From assembly GCA_030063045.1 (NCBI GenBank), contig JAQSEB010000059.1:4526001-4590000 (forward strand): DNA of 64,000 bases, written 5' to 3'. Numbering within the stretch: position 1 is the first letter of the stretch; every line of letters starts with the position of its first letter. This document shows, one piece after another, positions 60,387 to 64,000 of this stretch. The notes under the pieces were generated by a model. It searched no databases. It was not told where the DNA came from and worked only from the letters and a program-made list of their open reading frames with translations. A program made the position numbers and the translations under genes. The stretch comes from Pratylenchus scribneri. Its lineage: Eukaryota > Nematoda > Chromadorea > Rhabditida > Pratylenchidae.

Positions 60387-60554
60387 TCAGCTGTAATATC
60401 GTTTTCTTGGAGCTAAAATTACATAAATTTATATAAAATGAAAAGTAAGATTAAGCTTACGTCTATGAATGCATTTGTAATAAAAAATAATTGAAATAAT
60501 CAAAAAAATGGTGGCTGCCCCAAGCAAAAATGTGATAAGTTCACCAGTTTGCAT
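60387..60554 (-). CDS. 39-residue single-pass membrane microprotein
   Basis: Two exons (60554-60461 and 60412-60387) joined by a 48-bp GT-AG intron give 39 residues. A short polar start (MQTGELI) precedes a 19-residue hydrophobic helix (TFLLGAATIFLIISIIFYY), then a basic tail (KCIHRPPRKRYYS) with the splice inside the Pro codon. The frame, intron and topology are coherent. I do not recognise a family. It is shorter than standard gene-finder limits. Chance is possible at this size. Confidence 0.45.
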
Positions 60555-61419
60555 TTTACTATGAAAAATGGAATAAGTATTGGATTACTTAACAAAAATA
60601 AAGATTTACTGGTCCAATCTATGCCTTTGGCAGCCAATTTCGTCCAATTCATTAATATTAATACTGCCACCCTCAATGTGATTATAATTGTAATTTTGCA
60701 TTTCGAAGAAGATCCAAATATTTTTAATACATTAGAGTATAGGATTGGAATTAGAAAACTGATCGGACATTAGGCACTGCCCAAAAGAATTTAACTGGAT
60801 TCCGCCTGCCTTCGGGGATTGGTCCAACAATTAATTAGCTCATTTAAAATATACCAAACACTAAATGCTTTCAGTCAAGAGAGCACCTGTTTTAATGGAC
60901 ATAACAAGCCTATTGTTCTTATTAATAAACATCAGCATAATTGGCCGGATAACTAAATTTTTATGCTTTGTTAAAAGGAATACTTTTCATTTTGATTGCA
61001 AAAATATGAATTAAAATAAAAATAACTAGGACTTTCCATAGAATTTCTGTAAATTTTACAATCGTATTTTATTGTTTTATTGGTTTTTCCTTCATTTCTT
61101 TCACTTCTCCTAATAAAGGTCCATTGGAATAATCCAAAAAATCAAATATATAATGCCAATTCTCTTTTTCCTTTCTATCTCTTATTTTCATCATTATCTC
61201 TCTTTTTATTTTAATTTTTAGTAATTTTCATTTTTAATGCTTGCCATTTTTATGGCCATGCGCCATGACCAATTTATTTCCTGGCCACCCAACCCATGTA
61301 TTTTTTTAAGTTTAAGGCCAAGGCTGGGGAGGAATGGTTCATGAAGAAATTTAACAATAATCGAGATTATTATTTATCTTTTTATTAATTTTATTTTTAT
61401 TTTAGAGTAAAATAATCAA
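60555..61419. other. Intergenic, no gene seen
   Basis: AT-rich DNA between the microprotein and the phosphatase. One 74-codon frame (60549-60773) looks random. Confidence 0.5.
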
Positions 61420-62631
61420 ATGAAAACAATAATGAATGGAACACCAAAAAGGGTTCAATTTTTTCCTCTACCACAACAGAAACAAGAAAATCTGGCCTAC
61501 CGATTAATCAAGAGCTCATTCTATTCAATTTTCCTCTGGTTGTTGAGCATTTATAATTTTTTCATGTTCCTCATGAAAAAACAAGTCCGAGCTGTAAGTT
61601 TTTTTTATTCACTTTATTAATAAAAATAATATTTTTTAGATAAGAAAGCATCAGTCTGTCCGGTACGACATTGTTCATCTTTCGCCATTGACTGCACAAC
61701 GACTTAGTTTGATTTTTCATTAAAAATTTTAATTTTTTTGAATAAATTTCCACAAAAAGGTGTTGTTCGAAGGAAAATATTGGTGCTTGATTTGGACGAA
61801 ACATTAATTCATTCACATCATGATGGCCTGCTCAGACAAACAGTCAAACCTGGAACACCGCCAGATTTCGTCCTCAGGGTTTTTTTTAAATAAATTTATG
61901 CAAAAATAATCAATAAAATTAACAGGTGATCATCGATAATCAACCGGTCAACTTTTTCGTCCATTTGCGGCCTCATGTTGAATTTTTCCTCTCCATCGTC
62001 AGCCAATGGTTCGATCTCGTTATTTTCACGGCCAGCATGGAAATTTATGGGACTTCGGTTGCCGATAAACTCGACAGAGGCAGAGGCATCCTCCAACGGC
62101 GATATTTTAGGCAACATTGTACGCAGGATTACAAGTAATTTTAATTGATTTATTCATTTTTAAAATGGAATAATTTTTAGCGGATATACAAAAGATTTGG
62201 CCGCAGTTCATCCAGATTTGTCATCCATATTCATTTTGGACAATTCTCCGGCTGCTTACAGGAATTATACACGTTAGTTATTTTTGGAATTATCTGCTTA
62301 TTTAAGAAAAAAAAACATTATATTTCAGTAAGCAGTAAAAATAAATTTGTTAAAATAAATATTTTATTTGAAATTTTTTAAACAAAAACTTCTTAAAATA
62401 ATTTAATAATTAATATTTAAATTTCAGAGAATGCCATTCCCATCAAATCGTGGTTCAATGATCCAACGGACACTTGCCTTCTGAATATTCTCCCATTTTT
62501 GGATGCTCTTCGGTTCACTTCCGACGTCAGGAGTATTTTGGGACGGAACCAGCATCGAACGCAACAATTCAATTTTGTGAGCGGTTTTTTATGTTACAAA
62601 AATATTTTTTTTTATTTTTCAGAGATCTTGA
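61420..62631 (+). CDS. cnep-1: CTD nuclear envelope phosphatase 1 (Dullard/CNEP-1)
   Basis: The N-terminus has a hydrophobic anchor ([19 protein letters not shown]). Exon 2 ([20 protein letters not shown]) leads into the HAD-type catalytic motif [18 protein letters not shown] with both catalytic Asp. Further family blocks are [60 protein letters not shown] and [20 protein letters not shown]. The protein ends NRTQQFNF then RS and stop at 62629-62631. All seven or so exons are intact and in phase. CTDNEP1 dephosphorylates and activates lipin at the nuclear envelope and so limits membrane biogenesis. Length is near the usual 240-250 residues. Confidence 0.95.
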
Positions 62632-63355
62632 ATGAAGGATAATCAATCATAATCGTCACAAATTGGCATTATCCCATCAACATCAATCACTCATTAAATT
62701 AAAATATTCTTCATTACGTGTTTGGACCGCAGAAATGTTTCCTTCCCCATATCCTCTGCCGCCCTATTCCCAGTTGTTTTCCTCCCAAATTTATCGTTCC
62801 AATGTTTTTTGTTATAAATTTCCCCTTTTTCCTTCCATTTTCTCGAGGAAATGATATTTTATTTTGGCTCTTTTTTATGAAATAAATTTATGAATAAAAA
62901 TAAATTTTATACTCAATTTTCATCTCCCAATTTATTCCATTTTGGTCTGGTTCTTTCACTTTTTTCAATCACTCGGTTGTTTTGATTTAATTAATCAAAT
63001 TCTCATCAATTTAAACGAACATTTTTTTCCTCATTTTTAATAATTCATTTTTTGCGTATGAATTATATTGAATATAGCAGAATAAGAATAGAGAAGAAAA
63101 TGAAATGAAATGATACAATTCCAATATATTTTTATTAATTTATTATAGATAGCACACATTTATTTTATTATTATATTAATCGTTGAAATATAATTCATTC
63201 AATTTTAATCGGGTTTTATATATTTGTTTTTACGCGTTATTCCAATTTTCACTCGGATTATTCTTCTTTTCCTCGGAATTTGTCCATTGCCGTTCAAAAA
63301 AGGAGTCTAAAATTGAGGAACGAATGACCAATTCCCATCCAAACAATTCATTCAT
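62632..63355. other. Convergent intergenic spacer
   Basis: 3' regions of the phosphatase (plus) and the Paired-domain gene (minus). AT-rich; AATAAA-like signals at about 62880-62905. An alternative last exon of the Paired gene (to about 63294) may fall here. Confidence 0.5.
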
Positions 63356-63889
63356 TTACCTTTCCACCAAATACGGTTTCTGCTCTTTCTTCTGTTCCTG
63401 CTGCTTTTGGCCATCATCATCCTCATTACCGTTGCCCCTTCCTCCATTTCCCTCCTTTTCTTCATCCGAATTTATCCCACAAATTCTTTGGAAGGCAGAA
63501 GGAAATGAACATTTCAATGCATTTTCATCTTTTCCTTCATTCAAACATTGTGGCCAAAATTGAATTGTTGGGATTTTGGGCGAATTTGGGAGGATTAGGC
63601 CATTGGAGGAGGGATTCATCGATGGTTGCCTTCGGCTGAGCAGAGAAAGTTGGGCGGATCGAGGGTGGATTGAACCAGTCCGTCGATACCGTGTCATTAT
63701 TTTCGAAACGCATGAATGTGTCACTCCAATCACTTTGGCAATGTGGCTTATTTTCAATCCTTTTTGGTACAATTCCAAGATTTTCTGCCGATCCAACATT
63801 CCCTAAAAAGATATAAAAATTTGAAATGAATGGAATATTTTATACCAAAGGGCGGCCTGGATTGTATGAACGGCCCAATTTATTTCGTG
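63356..63889 (-). CDS. Paired-domain (PAX-like) transcription factor, partial
   Basis: Two exons are visible (63889-63846 and 63802-63356). They encode NKLGRSYNPGRPL followed by MLDRQKILELYQKGLKISHI, then AKVIGVTHSCVSKIMTRYRR and TGSIHPRSA: the turn and helix-turn-helix of the N-terminal PAI subdomain of a Paired domain. The next about 80 residues are Pro/Ser/Asn-rich, then an acidic Glu/Asn/Asp stretch and a Gln/Glu/Lys tail ending KPYLVER. No RED subdomain or homeodomain follows, as in nematode NPAX proteins that keep only half a Paired domain; this assignment is inferred. The 5' part lies beyond the right edge. The last codons may instead splice on to a stop near 63294. Confidence 0.8.
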
Positions 63890-64000
63890 CTTAAATTTTC
63901 GACGAATATTCCATATCCCCCATTATCCCTTTTCACCCACATAATGAATCCATTTGAATGTCTAATTGATGAGTAATTTTCTGTTCATTTCCTCCAACAA

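Noticed and set aside
1..64000. CRISPR arrays, bacterial operons, rRNA or virus-derived genes
   Set aside because: Tandem arrays here lack spacers, genes have spliceosomal introns, and no rRNA or viral replication or capsid motifs were seen.

Overview
This is an AT-rich eukaryotic contig with dense intron-containing genes. Most introns are 40-60 bp and end in TTTTCAG or TTTTTAG, which is typical of nematodes. Nematode signatures include a major sperm protein fragment, a MAB-10/NAB co-repressor, an ALFA-1/C9orf72 homologue, and an EAT-3 gene directly followed by eIF3f. The wording of the sperm-protein fragment and the GC-AG introns fit a tylenchid (clade IV, plant-parasitic type) nematode, but the species cannot be fixed from this window.

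Layout. 0-6 kb: a TIR element full of E2F-like motifs, a single-pass membrane protein and two small secreted proteins. 6-11.2 kb: an intact MBOAT lysophospholipid acyltransferase and, just upstream on the same strand, a chimeric gene that joins the MBOAT N-terminal half to a SUMO-protease (Ulp1/SENP) domain in frame. 11.8-17.2 kb: proteasome RPN9, an unrecognised ORF and a fatty-acid elongase. 17.6-27.5 kb, minus strand: NAB/MAB-10, a CLC-3/4/5-type Cl-/H+ exchanger and an F-box/LRR protein. 28-33 kb, plus strand: OPA1/EAT-3 and eIF3f. 33-36.6 kb: a small membrane protein carrying a hAT-type MITE at a splice site, and a hypothetical gene. 41.3-42.5 kb: cyclin D. 45.8-47.2 kb: a TAB1-like pseudophosphatase. 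47.4-54 kb: a two-domain haem peroxidase whose first domain has lost its distal histidine. 54.8-60.2 kb: THOC1, a sperm-protein fragment and a 5'-truncated C9orf72/ALFA-1. 60.4-64 kb: a 39-residue microprotein, the CTDNEP1/Dullard phosphatase and a Paired-domain gene that runs off the end.

Genes were modelled by hand from splice signals, reading phase and remembered family motifs. No database search was possible. Several kilobase-scale stretches (13.5-15.6, 36.6-41.3 and 42.5-45.8 kb) contain no supportable gene. They are rich in GGAATG-like purine runs and poly(G)/poly(C) tracts. The strongest candidate for something new is the in-frame MBOAT::Ulp1 fusion, in which the protease triad and all splice phases are intact. 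Next are the transposon insertion that duplicated a splice donor and the pseudo-peroxidase/peroxidase tandem protein.
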